The position numbers were made by a program, and so were the translations under genes. 64,000 nucleotides of DNA, from contig NW_026623100.1 of NCBI RefSeq assembly GCF_023065955.2, positions 65,910,727 through 65,974,726 on the forward strand. Reading direction: 5' to 3'. The stretch comes from Ursus arctos (taxonomy: Eukaryota; Chordata; Mammalia; Carnivora; Ursidae). Shown in pieces: positions 48,730 through 60,180 of this stretch (the first letter of the stretch is position 1; every line of letters begins with the position of its first letter). The notes under the pieces are model-generated. The model saw nothing but the letters and a program-made list of their open reading frames with translations. It was not told the origin of the DNA and made no database searches.

Positions 48730-49250
48730 CCAACTTTAGCATTTCTGAGAAATGTCTCTTTATTTCTCAAAAAAAACCCTGGCTCTCAAGACTAGTGTCT
48801 CATGGTGAACTTTTAAAAAGTCTCATGGAAGGCACAAAGCTCACAACTTCTTTGTTTTAGCCCCTGTTCATCCTTCTCTTCCCTCAGGCAATAAACTCCA
48901 GTCTAAGGGAAAGGTTGGCAGTGGGGGGGGGGGGGAGAGGATGAGCTACCAGGAAGGGAAAGTACATTATTTCCCAATAATTATGGATCGCAGGTGCTAA
49001 TTAGGTTGAGGAGAAAGTCCAAAACACTGAGATCCAGGGTATCGAGCGGCAAGTCCTCGTGGAGATGGGAACAGGAGGTTTACGACAGGGTGAGCTGGAG
49101 GAAAAAAACCCATACATTTCACACATCTTTCTCAGTTCTTTCTCATATATGTAAATGTATGTTGAATCAAGTAGAACTCTTCATTTGCAATTTTAAAATT
49201 CTTTTCTTTTACTTTCCAGAATTGGGGAAATAAAGGAAAAGCAAGGGAAA
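48730..49250. other. Intergenic, no gene recognised
   Basis: Contains a G13 run at 48923-48935. Nothing else identified. Confidence 0.6.
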
Positions 49251-49260
49251 GGAAGTTGTT

Positions 49261-49461
49261 TTTTTTTTTTTTAAAGATTTTATTTATTTATTCGACAGAG
49301 ATAGAGACAGCCAGCGAGAGAGGGAACACAAGCAGGGGGAGTGGGAGAGGAAGAAGCAGGCTCATAGCGGAGGAGCCTGATGTGGGGCTCGATCCCATAA
49401 CACCGGGATCACGCCCTGAGCTGAAGGCAGATGCTTAACGACTGAGCCACCCAGGCGCCCC
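49261..49461 (-). mobile_element. CAN-SINE (bear-type)
   Basis: Reverse full copy ending CCCAGGCGCCCC. GGAAGTT flanks both ends (49251-49257 and 49463-49469). Confidence 0.93.
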
Positions 49462-49469
49462 AGGAAGTT

Positions 49470-49960
49470 TTTTTTTGAAGCACTGTCAGAAAGAGGGAAG
49501 AGTTTATTAGACTCTCTAATTTCAAATCTGATGCCAAATTAAATTAAAATTATTAAGTTCAAAAATGTGCAGCTGACGGGATAAACAAGATATATCGATG
49601 TTCTGTACTGCTTTAAGTGTACTTGGGAATGAAAAAAATGCTCACCTCTCCTCAATTTATTTGCAGAATGTATATTTGGATAAATATACAGTTGTCGCTT
49701 CCATTTGCTGAGTCAATAAATCTCTAGTTTGATATTTTAATTGCAAATAGTAACATTAGCCATAAAATATTTATTGAGCACTAACCATGAGCCTGAGGAC
49801 TGGGACACTGTGGTCCCAGAGAGGAGGAAGGTCGAGAAGATGATGACACATTTCACAAGCAGCCCAGAGCCTCGCACATCAGCGTTCAGCGGCCACCGGC
49901 CTATGGTGAAGGGCGAAATCTGGGCACTTCGAGGATTGTTTGGAACATACTTACACTGGT
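49470..49960. other. Intergenic, unassigned
   Basis: AT-rich, then a MIR/L2-like phrase 'atttattgagcactaaccatg' at about 49768. No gene seen. Confidence 0.5.
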
Positions 49961-49969
49961 ATCACACAT

Positions 49970-50165
49970 CTACAGTTTATAAAGTACTTTACAAAATGTA
50001 TCACATTTCACCCTCATCACTCTCCTGTTAGGTAGAGATTATCGCGCTTATTTAACATACAAACATTGGAGGCTTTGAGGGGATAGAGGGCCCCCAGTTG
50101 CACAACTCGTCGGTGGCAGAGCTGGGAGTGGAAGCCCATTCCCTGAATGCTGGGCCCAGGCGCGG
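49970..50165 (+). mobile_element. MIR
   Basis: 'ttataaagtactttacaaaatg', 'accctcatcactctcctgtt' and 'ggtggcagagctgggagtgg' are the MIR core and 3' region. Confidence 0.85.
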
Positions 50166-50970
50166 GTCTGCCTCAGAGCCTGTCCTGCTGTGGCGATGGC
50201 CGGCCTGCTGGATTTTAGTCCTTCTCTGGCATCACCATCTACAAGGGAAGAATCCCAGGCTCCTCCAGGGGAAAAAAGGTCTGCAATTAGACTAAATATA
50301 GTCTGTGAGAGGCTGCATCTCATTTGGGCTAATTATCCTGTCACCCATCAGAAGAACAAAGAGTGAAGAATTTTCAGGCCTCATCATTTCCATTCCTCTC
50401 GCTAGCTTGGCTTCCATGGGATCAGCCTGGAGACAAATGTTAACAGAACAGACGTGCCGGGGACTGAGGAAGGTCTGGGCTTCCCCCGCCAGCACAATGA
50501 GCGCATTTAGAACTGGAAGGAGGCCGGCCTGGGGAGCGATGCCTCCGTCCCGGAGACTTCTGGATGAGAGACCGTGGACAGTGCGGCCCGCCGGGCAGTC
50601 GCAGGATATATCGACAACCCATTTCGCAAGCCCTCCTTGTTCTTGCCTCCAGCAAACACTGAGCACAGGTGTGAGCCACGTGGGGAGTTTATGAAACATC
50701 TCGCAGTAAGGAAAGCAGAAGAAACCCTCCCTGAATCCCTAAGTGTTGAATTCAAAACCAAAGTTAGAAAAATTCAAGAGGAGAAAGATACTTTGGTCAA
50801 GACATGTGCTTGTACCAGTAAGTTTGGGGGTTGAGTTTCATTACTGAAGGCTATTATGTCAGGGGCAAGTTTAAGCAAGGAAATATTGTCTCAGGAAGCT
50901 TTTACTAAGTTCTTGTTTATATTAAGGAAGTGCCATAGAACACCTGGCATTAGCCAGGAACAAAATTTTT
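50166..50970. other. Intergenic unique sequence, possible conserved element
   Basis: No repeat recognised. The stretch 50310-50370 carries homeodomain-like TAATTA and SOX-like AACAAAG words close together. Several short overlapping ORFs occur on both strands without any domain, so I do not call a gene. Confidence 0.4.
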
Positions 50971-51168
50971 TTTTTAAAGATTTTATTTATTAGAGAGAGA
51001 GAGAGAGCGCGAGAGCGCGAGTGAGCCCACGAGCAGGGGGAGGGGCAGAGGAAGAGGGAGAAGCAGGCTCCCCACTGAGCAGGGAGCCCAACACAGGGTT
51101 CAATCCCAGACCCCGGGATCATGACCTGAACCAAAGGTTCACCAACTGAGCCACCCAGGCACCCCAAT
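50971..51168 (-). mobile_element. CAN-SINE
   Basis: Reverse copy with a (GA)n(GC)-rich block, flanked by AACAAAATTTTT at 50959-50970 and 51169-51180. Confidence 0.94.
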
Positions 51169-51314
51169 AACAAAATTTTTAAAAGTGAAGAATGATGCTT
51201 AATAGAACACAAAATTCTGTTAGTCAAAAGAATTACAAATAATTCTCATCAATTTGTTACTGGCTGTCATGGATGATTTTATGTTAGAGGCATAACATCT
51301 GCAGGTGGGCTCAG

Positions 51315-51454
51315 ACTTTTTTTTTTTTTTTTTTAATTTTGAGATAGAGAGTGAGAGCGAGAGCACGAGCGACATGGGGCTTGGTCCCAGGACCCTGCGA
51401 TCACGACCCGAGCCGAAGGCAGACGCTCGACCCACTGAGCCACCCAGGCGCCCC
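51315..51454 (-). mobile_element. Internally deleted CAN-SINE
   Basis: A reverse copy of about 140 bp lacking the middle purine tract: a T tail, then 'catggggcttggtcccagga ... ctgagccacccaggcgcccc'. Confidence 0.85.
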
Positions 51455-52080
51455 AGATAAATTGTTTTATCGAAGAATCTGTAAGCACATCTGTGACAGG
51501 TTGCAAGTAAAGTGATGCATTGGAAAAGACGGATGGCACGTTTCAGATCACGTATTTGCCTATTTTAAAATCAAATCTCATTTCTTAGAAAAGGTACGTA
51601 GCTTGTTCAGCCTATGGGATGTGAAATACAGAGTTCAAAGGGTTCACACTCTAGTTTGAATCATAATCTAACCCAGATGAGTGGGGACATGACTCACACA
51701 TCCTGTGTCTGGTACTCACTTGTGGCTATTCCGGCTTTGTCAATAAAGTACCGATAATCCACGATGATGAGGTGAATGAAAATGGTAAGCAGCCTTGCAT
51801 TTCAGGAGCACATCTAGCTTCCTTTCGGATCTGCATGCTGTTTCAACACAGGATTGTGCTGCAGAACCCCGTTATGAGACAGGAGTTCCCACCTCTACCC
51901 AGAAGCTCTCCCGGGAAGAGAGGGAAGGAAGCTAGAGCCCAACACAACGCTTCTGGAAAGCACCACAGGAGGCAAAGGAGTAAGCTGAGGTGAGGATCCA
52001 GAGCTCCTGATGCTGAGAAGGTTAAGACCGGCCATTTCCATTCTTTTCAGGCTTGGTAGCCCCCACCCCCAGTCCTTTGG

Positions 52081-52118
<38 letters not shown>

Positions 52119-52455
52119 CTGAGCTCTTGCTCTCTCTCCCTCCTTCCTCCCTCTCTCTCCTTCTGGTTTCATGTTATTTTGCCTCACTAGTCCTCATTCT
52201 CTGCTTCGTCCAGAATTTGTATTGCTTTGCTGCACAGATGTGAGAAAACCATCAGATCAAAAGCCAGCCACTCTGGAAGTCTGGGCTGCCCTAAAGACCA
52301 AATTGGATTAATTACGCCCAGACAAACTTTTAAAACACTTTAAAAAGAAAGAAAACCAAATGAACCGAAAACTTGGGTTCAGTGGCCTTGAGAGAATTTG
52401 GATCATTTGCATATCTTGGTAGGGTTCTCAAAGGGTAAAAAAGATAAGTCCTTTT
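51455..52455. other. Intergenic, unassigned; (TC)n microsatellite at 52082-52112
   Basis: Unique sequence. The only simple feature is a pure CT/TC run of about 12 units. Confidence 0.6.
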
Positions 52456-52469
52456 CTAGGAACTTCTTT

Positions 52470-52598
52470 TTTTTTTAAAGTGTAGGCTCCATGCTCAGCA
52501 TGGAGCCCAGTGTGGGGCTTGAACTCATGACCCTGAGATCGAGACCTGGGATGAGATCAAGAGTCAGACGCTTAACCAGTTGAGCCCCCAGGTGCCCC
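52470..52598 (-). mobile_element. Partial CAN-SINE
   Basis: Reverse copy of about 130 bp ending GAGCCCCCAGGTGCCCC, flanked by AGGAACTT. Confidence 0.85.
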
Positions 52599-52887
52599 AG
52601 GAACTTTTTGTTTGAAAACTTTTTTTCTGTAAGAGAAACAGTCAAATATAACACTCATGGAATGCAGTTACAGTGCTGAAGACAGACTCCCAGGTCCATT
52701 CTCCCTGTCCCCGAGAGGCATACATTTCTGGTTTGAGAAACTATAAGAGCCGCCTCTAACCTGGGCAAGTGTCATAGAGCCTGGAATAGAAGGGCTGGTT
52801 TTTCTATGACTTTAAAGGGTGGAATGTGTTTCTCTCCCTTTGTGGCCCAAAATAACCAATTGTGGACTAAGCAGGTCCCCTCTAGAC

Positions 52888-53092
52888 CATGGTTTCTTAG
52901 CCTCGGCATATTGAAATTTGGGGCCAGGCGAGTCTGTGCTGGGGGGCTGTCCTGTGTATTGTAGGATGTGTAGTAACATCCCAGACCCCCACCCCATTAC
53001 GTGCCAGGAGCACGCCCCCCTCCCCCAGGTTATGACAACAACATCAAAAAATGTCTTCAGGGCATCAAAACTGACCCCTGTTGAGAACCACC
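52888..53092 (-). mobile_element. MER20 (hAT-Charlie) DNA transposon
   Basis: Antisense MER20 pattern: 'ggtttcttagcctcggcata ... ggctgtcctgtgtattgtag ... gtaacatcccagac ... gttatgacaacaacatcaaaa ... ctgttgagaaccac'. Both ends are near complete. Confidence 0.85.
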
Positions 53093-53141
53093 TCTTTAGA
53101 GAAGAGGATGGAATATTCTGTTCCAAAACATACACATAAGA

Positions 53142-53321
53142 GGGGTGCCTGGGTGGCTCAGTCGGTTAAGCGACTGCCTTCGGCTTGGGTCATGATCTCA
53201 GGGTCCTGAGATTGAGCCCTGCATCGGGCTCTCTGCTCAGTGGTGAGTCCGCTTCTCCCTCTCCGTGATCACTTTCACTCTGTCTCAAATAAATAAAAAC
53301 TTTAAAAATATATATATATAC
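53142..53321 (+). mobile_element. CAN-SINE with (TA)n tail
   Basis: GGGGTGCCTGGGTGGCTCAG with a shortened pyrimidine tract; the A tail has turned into an AT dinucleotide run (53308-53321). Confidence 0.9.
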
Positions 53322-53429
53322 ACATGTAAGATACTAGGTTTTTAAAAGTATTGGGAAAAGAGGATGTTTTAGAGGAAATATGGCGATGATACCTTCATAG
53401 CTTGCAAGGCATGGCTCCAAGCTGTTATT

Positions 53430-53560
53430 TCTGCTAAATTATAAGCTTTCAAGGGAGGGAACAATATGCATCTTTCTTGTTTATTGCCATAGTCCTAGGA
53501 TCCAGTATAGTGCTGGGAATATACTAAGTGTTTAATAAACAGTCGTGGGATGAAGGCACG
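53430..53560 (+). mobile_element. L2 3' end
   Basis: 'taagctttcaagggagggaa ... ttattgccatagtcctagga ... gtgctgggaatatactaag ... tttaataaacag' matches the LINE2 3' end. Confidence 0.75.
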
Positions 53561-55470
53561 ATTTATTGAGCAAATACTACATGCCTGTGCACTGTGCCAT
53601 GTTCATATACTAACCCTAATCGTCACAATGACACTAATAGGATAGGCTTTAAAGTAAAACTCTTAAATAAAACAAATCAGATATTGCATAATTGTTATTT
53701 GCCTCTCAGTTCCTGTCCTTCCCCCAGGCTCTGCTCTCAAATGGATGAGCTAAAGTTCTTACCGACCAGAGTGGGGAGGGCTGCAACTCCCTCTGGGGAA
53801 GCGGGAGGGGGTGGGTGGGCGGAGTGTGAGTCCCTGTGTCCTCGGTGTTCCTCCAGCCAAATTTCCGTGGGTCCAAAAGACACTATGGGTGGCACGTGAC
53901 GAGGAGATTTCTGGATTTATTGCTCCTGTCCTGGGAACTTTAGCCGGGTGCAGGACCCATCCTTGTCCCCATCAATATTTAAACCAGAGTAAACAGTATT
54001 CAGGTGGCACCAAACCACAGCTGAGACTGGAAAGGGCTTAGCTCACATCACCTGAACGCTGGGAATCCAAGTCATTTCATTAACTTCTCAAAATGGTGCC
54101 CTTGTGTTTTACAAGATTGACCTCTTTTCGGCCTACCCATCTTATGCTGGGGTTTTACTGTATCATTTCTATGGTACGAATGGAGAAACGGAGGCCCTAA
54201 GAGATCGCAGGACTCGTTCACATCACAAACCGGCTCTGTGGTCACCCAAGAGCCGAACCATGCAAGGCTGGGCTGACTCCTTACTCTGCCAGACTGTACG
54301 GAGCGGGACACACGAACGCTCCCAGCGCTGAGCAGGTGACTGCCATTCCTGATGTCCACGTGTTACAATTCCCTGGACGGGGCGGTGTGGTGGGTCACAG
54401 TCTCTATTGTGTGGGCTGGGGAGGGGCAGATGAACAAGCCCTGGCTTAGGGCCAGTAGCCTCTGAGCTACGCCACGCCGGGGTGCAGCAGACGTGCCGGG
54501 CTGAGCCGCGGCGGGCCCAGACTGGCCCGGGACGAGCAGGCAGAGACAAACATGCAGCATCCACCCCATGGGGAGCTTGCTCAGCACTTCTGCCGAGGAC
54601 CCGACCCCGCGGGGTGGCTGGCGGCGTCCTAGAACGCTGCGAACAGGAAACTTGGGATCAGAGAAGCCAGGAGTCCTGCAGCTGCCATGCTGGGAGCCTG
54701 GCCGTTGAATCACATGCGTCTACGACTGTTAGCAGGAAGAAAGCGAGCCGGTGCAGGAGGCAGCTCATGTTCTTTACACATACCCTCCCCCCCACCCCAG
54801 CTCTCTCATTCTTTAAAAAGCGTTAGGCTCTAGGCGGTTGTTGGTCTGCATCAGTGAGTGGCGCAGACAGGACGGACCGGGGATCCCGCTGGTCAGAGAA
54901 GTCAAGCACACCACCGTTTCTAGCACAGATGTCGGAAGCCAACACGCTTTAATATCGGGAGGAGCCACGGGACACATGACCCCATCTTCCTGATCTGGGA
55001 ATCCCACCGCAGGGAGGCAGCCAGCTCTGCTTTGGGAGCTGGAAACGGAAAAGGAAGTAGACCCTGAAGACAGTCCACGTGAGCAGGTGGTCCCAGAGGC
55101 CAGCGAGGGGGGCGGGGCTCCCAGGACAGGAGAGCAGGCCTGCTGGGTGGCGGAGGGGGCGATGGCACGGGAGGGAGCTCGCTGCCTCACCCCCGCCCCC
55201 TGGGGCAGGGTCGCTGTGTGACAGATGCACCGGCCTGACAGAACATCACTCTGTGTCCTCCCGGCCCTCACCTCCCAGGGTGCTCTCTTTCCTCTGCAGG
55301 GAGGATGAGGTGTGAGCGATTGTACTTATGACATCCCTTTCCTTCATAGTGTGAGCCCATGTTTTCCTATTATCTCATTAATGAAATTCTGTCCACGCAG
55401 GGAGCTCAAATGCTAGGTCTTCCATTCTCATTTATTTTTCGATGCGTGGAAAGTTAGTAGCATATATTTT
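53561..55470. other. GC-rich intergenic sequence, unassigned
   Basis: No repeat family or exon recognised with confidence. It contains a CpG-dense patch at about 54470-54630. Overlapping ORFs of 75-152 codons on both strands follow from high GC, not from a visible domain. Confidence 0.5.
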
Positions 55471-55477
55471 TAAAACA

Positions 55478-55660
55478 TGTACCCAGACATTTATTGATAT
55501 TTACTAGGTTCTAAACTTTGTTGCACACCCTGGGACATAAGACAAGGAAGCCTCCTGCTCTCTCACGGTGTTGGTACTGTGCTAGGGAAGCAGGGTGAGA
55601 AAGAAACATGTGTATAAACAGATAACGTAATTCCGGATAGCGATCATCGTATCTCTGAAG
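55478..55660 (+). mobile_element. L2-like fragment
   Basis: 'agacatttattgatatttac ... ctctcacggtgttggtactg ... tgtgtataaacagataacg' resembles the L2 3' region. Confidence 0.55.
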
Positions 55661-56017
55661 TTAACGCCGTGCGTTACAGTTTCCTGAATCACTACATTTA
55701 TTCATCTATAGAATATTCCGATGCTCACTATACGTGATATTTTCCCTGCTCCTCGGGGTCCTGGAGAAAGCATGAACCCTAAATGCAGGTATGCTTCTTT
55801 TCGGCAGAGCCGCTCAGCTCTGAAGCTGTTATGTTGCCAGTGGGCTGGTTTGGGTGATCCCGTCTCTTCCCCGCAATGTTATATCACATCCGCGGTCGCT
55901 GAGTCAGCCGTGTCATTGATTTTACTGCAACGGGTAAGGAGGCGAGAGGCATCAGGGAAGAGCTTTGTCGGTAGGCAGGGTTTTGTAATGGCAAAGAGCT
56001 TCACCTTCTTCGGCAGG

Positions 56018-56490
56018 TTGTAACAGGCTGAGTAATGGGCCCCTGAGACGTCCACACCCTAACGCATGGACGTGGTGTTCCTTTCCTCGACAGACAAAAG
56101 GGCAACCGTTTGCAGGTGTGATGAAGTTCAGGGTCTTCAGCTGGGGAAACGCTCCTGGATTGTCTGGGTGGGCCCAGCATCACCCCAAGAGTCCTTATAA
56201 AAGGGAGGCAGGGGATCCGAATGGGCAGAAGGCTACGGGACGATGGAAGCAGAGCAGAAAAGGTGACGTGATGTGGGCCAAGGACTGAGGAGAGCCTCGA
56301 AGACCTGGCGAGGCAATGCATTCTCTCCCAGAGCCTCCAGAAGGACACAGCCCTGCAGACCTTGAGCTTAGTCCTGTAAAACTCATTTCACACATCTAAC
56401 CCCTTGAACTATTAAAAAAATCATTTTGTGTTGTTTGAAGCCACTAAGTGTTTATAATTTGTTACGGCAACGACAGGAAATCACTGCATG
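56018..56490 (+). mobile_element. MLT1-type ERVL-MaLR LTR
   Basis: Sense MLT1: 'taatgggcccctgagacgtcc', 'tttgcaggtgtgatgaagttc', 'cagagcctccagaaggacac', 'gtgttgtttgaagccactaa' and 'tttgttacggcaacgacagg'. A diverged solitary LTR without internal sequence. Confidence 0.85.
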
Positions 56491-56889
56491 CGTGACTTTC
56501 ATTCAGACTCCACAACAGGAAAATGTATGAATCCTTCTCCCTCGGGTTCCGTCTCTTCCATCTGGTTGCAGAGCAGGACTCAGTTTGGGAAGCCAGAAGG
56601 AATGATAGAGTTGTCTAGGGAAGGAAGGTCACGCAAGAGCAGGCATCTGGTCTCCTTCTTCTCTAGCTGCTAACATTACACCCCCTGCCTCCTGCCTTCT
56701 TTTGTAGTCTCTCCTCAGGAAACATAAAAGGGAGCCCTCCATGCCTCTCTCTGTGCTCCCAGCTGAGAGGGGCTGCATTGATCTGGGAAGACCAGACTGA
56801 TGGAGAAATTGCAATCCTGATATTGATTCCCTAGCCGCCAATTGAGGAATCGGTAAGGAATAAATGAGCAAAGAAATACACAAGGAATT

Positions 56890-57200
56890 CAATGAGTCAC
56901 CAAGCGTTTACTGAGCTCCTCCAATTTGCCAAGAACTGCACTGATACTAGAGAGCCAAAGATAACGAAGCATAGTCCCCAAACTTGAGGAAAGGCAGACA
57001 TGTACACAGTGGATTATAAAGCGATGCATCAAATTCCGTAACAGAAGGCTCCAATGTGCCATAGGAACACAAGGCACAGGCAATAATTCTGACCAGCTCC
57101 ATTCGGGAAATACCATCTGATCTGGGCTTTGAAGGATGCACAGGAATTTCACAGAGAAGAAGAAATCCGTGTCCCAGGCAGAGGAGAAGAGATATGAAAA
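56890..57200 (+). mobile_element. L2 fragment
   Basis: 'gcgtttactgagctcctcca ... tgggctttgaaggatgcaca' and 'aggaatttcacagagaagaa' are typical of L2 3' sequence. Confidence 0.65.
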
Positions 57201-57559
57201 TGCATGGTTTAGCAGCCTGCAGTCCCGCATCACCCATCTCTCTTCTTTACCGTACAGACCCCTCATGTGGCTCCATTAACAAGATGATGCTAAGTTTCGT
57301 GGAGAAAGAGTGTGGGTAGGAGTCATGCACAAAGGACCATGGAGACCAGAAATTGGCAATGGGGGGGGGGGGCAGCTTCCTTCCAAATGCAGAATTACTG
57401 GCCTCCTATTAGCTGCTGCCCAGCCTTCTCTTAGTTCTTTGGCTGTTCCAAATCCACCGTCCTGTCTTAGTCACTATTCATATACAACCCACGGGCGGTG
57501 GAACATTTGTCCCTTTATACCTATGTGGAGACCGCTACGTAATTGTTCAAAAATGCATT

Positions 57560-57725
57560 TTAAAAACTATGAGCACAGACATTATAGGAAAAAAGGGGGC
57601 AACCCTCTCTAGTCCCTTCCCTCTTTGGGAGCTTTATACTATCACTCAGTGAACTTTGCTTTACTATGTAACTCAATAAACTTTGCTTTGCCGCCCACCA
57701 CTCTGGTCTACCTCTTCGTTCTCTG
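57560..57725 (+). mobile_element. ERV1-like LTR fragment (R-U5 end)
   Basis: The block 'ccctctttgggagctttata', 'caataaactttgctttgccg' and 'cccaccactctggtctacct' is the poly(A)-signal and U5 architecture common in gammaretrovirus-like carnivore LTRs. U3 is not clear and no viral gene is seen nearby, so it is an inert remnant. Confidence 0.6.
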
Positions 57726-58254
57726 AAGAAGAGGGGTGACCAAGGAAAAGAAATCCTGTAACAATTCCTCCATAACCATTAACCATAGCAACGAGTCAAC
57801 CCTAAGGCAGAACTTCCAGATCAGCCCCAGGCAAGGCAACGAAGCTGGCTACTTTGGCTTTTCTTTCCCTCACCCCATCCTGTCCCCCCCTTTCTACTTT
57901 TTCTTCACCCTCAGTTAACCATTCTCCCGAGCCCCTTCTTAAGGCCAGCCCGCAGGCTCCTGCTCACCCCCCTGCTGTGTCCCTGACGAGGGTGCTTGGG
58001 GCACGTTCATTGTCTTCCAGGGGCAGCAGAGACGTCCTCCACAACCAGCCCTTTTCCCTCTCTCCCCAAGTACAATGTGTCTTTGCAGGGCAGGGACCTT
58101 GGCGACAGAGCCTTCCTATTTACTTCCCAATGGAAAGGACGGAGGGCGTGGCGACTCCCCTTCCTGCCTTTAAGCCTGGGGTCCAATCTCACTCCTGCCA
58201 GCCTCTCCTGCGCCACACTCCCCACTAGGTATCAGCTCCTTTGCTTTCTCTGCC

Positions 58255-58500
58255 TCAGACGCCGCTACCGAATGGAGACGTGCGCGGAGAGCAGCAGCAG
58301 GGGCGGCGGGGGCGGCGAAGCCGGAAGCCTCCAAAGGGGACAGGCTGGGCACGTGCGTGGGGAGGTGGCACTTCCGGGGCCGGCGGGGAACAGGGCCAAC
58401 GCTGCAGCTGCCTGGCTCCCCGAGGCCCCGCGCTGTCACCCGTGGAGCGGCACTGTTGGCAGACACCTGTTTCTGCTCCGGGGCCAGAAACGCAGGTGGC
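58255..58500. other. Short CpG-dense patch
   Basis: Eleven CpGs lie in about 65 bp at 58260-58325, followed by GC-rich sequence with more CpGs. It is too short for a classical CpG island. No promoter or exon is confirmed; the ORFs that cross it run into the L1 tail. Confidence 0.5.
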
Positions 58501-58599
58501 AAAAATCAAAAATGAAGGACAACCTTACCACCACCAAAAAGACAGAGAGAGAGAGAATGCAAACCAAGAAACGGACTCTTGGCTAGAGAGAACACACTG

Positions 58600-58755
58600 A
58601 TGGCGACCAGAGGGGAGATGGGCGGGGGGATGAAGGAGGGCACCTGTTGCGAGGCGCACCAGGTGATGTATGGAACCGTTGAATCACTATATTGTACCCG
58701 AAACTCATATTATACTGTGTGTTAACTGGAATTTAAATAAAAACTTTAAAAAAGG
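58600..58755 (+). mobile_element. L1 3'-terminal fragment
   Basis: 'gggcggggggatgaaggag', 'aggtgatgtatggaaccgtt', 'gaatcactatattgtacccg', then 'gttaactggaatttaaataa' and an A-rich tail: the carnivore L1 3'UTR end. Confidence 0.85.
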
Positions 58756-59585
58756 GGAATTTGATAAATGTTCATCTTGCATGCACCATTTCAGCTTCTC
58801 TGGCTTTTGTCAGGAAAGTCTTTTTAGGCCATGGTTGAGGCCTGGTTGAGAAAAGGTTCTGAGGAGCCTGGCTGGAGGTTGGGCAAGGAGAGAATGGTCG
58901 TTGCCACTCAGAGAGCCTAGCCTTGTCCCTGATGACTTTCCAGGACATGTCCCTGTCTTTGAGACACCTGGGTCTGTTTGCTGCTCTTGGGACCCCAAAG
59001 ATATCTCTCAATAAATTTTCCTAGGCTCTCAATAAAGGTTCCTTTCTTTAAGCTCCCTGGCTGCAGTGTGGGCTCAGTAGCGATGCCTAACCGAGACAGA
59101 CCACCTTACCTGCGGCGACACAGTCCACACACTTGTCATTTTCAAAGGTTCAATGGCCGTTTCTTCTTGTTAATGCCCCTCAGCTTGTTTTACAATGACT
59201 GAAGTCATTTCTAGTTTTTTCTAATGCTCTTGCTAGAGCTACGGTGAACATATGTAAGAGTTACTTTTTTCTCCTCCCAAAAGCTCAACAGGGGCAGGGA
59301 CTTCAGGGCTCCTCTCCAGCTGGAGTGCAGGGCGGCTCTTCTCCCACAGCCCCATCTCAGCAGGGGCTCATTCTGATGTATTTTGGTTTGTGTAGTGGTA
59401 CCTTGGAGTTGTTTCACTGATAGTTTAATTTGCTAGTGAGGTTCGGTAAGGATTAAATTGGATACTATGCAGAGAGAACAGAGCCCAGAGCCCGGCATAT
59501 AGGAAACTATCCTTATTACTATTGACAGTTACTGAGTAAAAAAAATTAAATATTGACCTTATATATTTGTGTTTTTTCTTTTCTT
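58756..59585. other. Intergenic; LTR-like double poly(A) motif, MIR remnant
   Basis: CTCTCAATAAA occurs twice at 59004-59014 and 59026-59036, in a context resembling an LTR R region, though the family is not identified. At 59430-59510, 'aaggattaaattggatacta ... agcccggcatatagg' is MIR-like. Confidence 0.45.
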
Positions 59586-59588
59586 TTT

Positions 59589-59776
59589 TTAAAGATTTAT
59601 TTATTTATTTCAGAGAGAGAGAGAGCTCCCGTGTGCACAAGTGTTGGAGAGAGGCAGAGGGAGAAGCAGGCTCCCTGCTCAGCAGGGAAACCGACGTGGG
59701 GCTCGATCCCAGGACCCTGGCACTGTGACCTGAGCCGAAGACAGATGCTTAACCGACTGAGCCACCCAGGAGCCCC
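59589..59776 (-). mobile_element. CAN-SINE
   Basis: Reverse copy: AAAGATTTATTTATTTATTTC, a GA block, and ACTGAGCCACCCAGGAGCCCC. Confidence 0.92.
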
Positions 59777-59839
59777 GTTTGTTTCTTTTTATCTACATGG
59801 TAACATCTTAGTCTGTGTGCTGCCTCTTGGCTCAGGCCG

Positions 59840-60180
59840 CTTCTCTTTTCTCTACTCACCAATTAGTGATTTCATTGCATCCTGTGTTCTTACTACTATC
59901 CGCGTGCTGGCAAAGCACACTCCTATCTCTAGCCTGGACCTCTCTCCTGTTCTCCAAGCACGTCTAACTGCCCCCTCCACATCTCCACTCGGATGTGGCA
60001 TCTCACAGTTACGAACTGCCAAAGCTGAGCCCCTGCTCCACCCTAAAGCTGCTCTTCCCGTGGTCCTTTTCCATCTCAGCGAATGGCCACCATCCTTCCA
60101 GGTGCTCAAGTGAAAGACCCTTGTCTTGAGTCTTCCTTGATTGATTTTTTTCCTCTCACTCTTCACATCCCTGGCCTCCA
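59840..60180 (+). mobile_element. L2-like fragment
   Basis: 'ctccacatctccactcggat', 'ccatctcagcgaatggccac' and 'gaccc ttgtcttgagtcttcctt' follow the order of conserved L2 sequence. The open frame at 59553-60113 is SINE plus L2 and not a gene. Confidence 0.6.

Noticed and set aside
50292..50699. Overlapping 129- and 135-codon ORFs on both strands
   Set aside because: Both strands are open over the same span, with no recognisable protein and no splice signals.
54813..55271. 152-codon antisense ORF in GC-rich intergenic DNA
   Set aside because: No family or splice context; high GC makes stop codons rare on all frames.
57996..58586. 196-codon ORF through the CpG-dense patch
   Set aside because: No domain or family; it ends in L1 3' sequence, and two other frames and the opposite strand are also open because of high GC.
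59553..60113. 186-codon ORF
   Set aside because: It starts in an antisense CAN-SINE and continues through an L2-like fragment.
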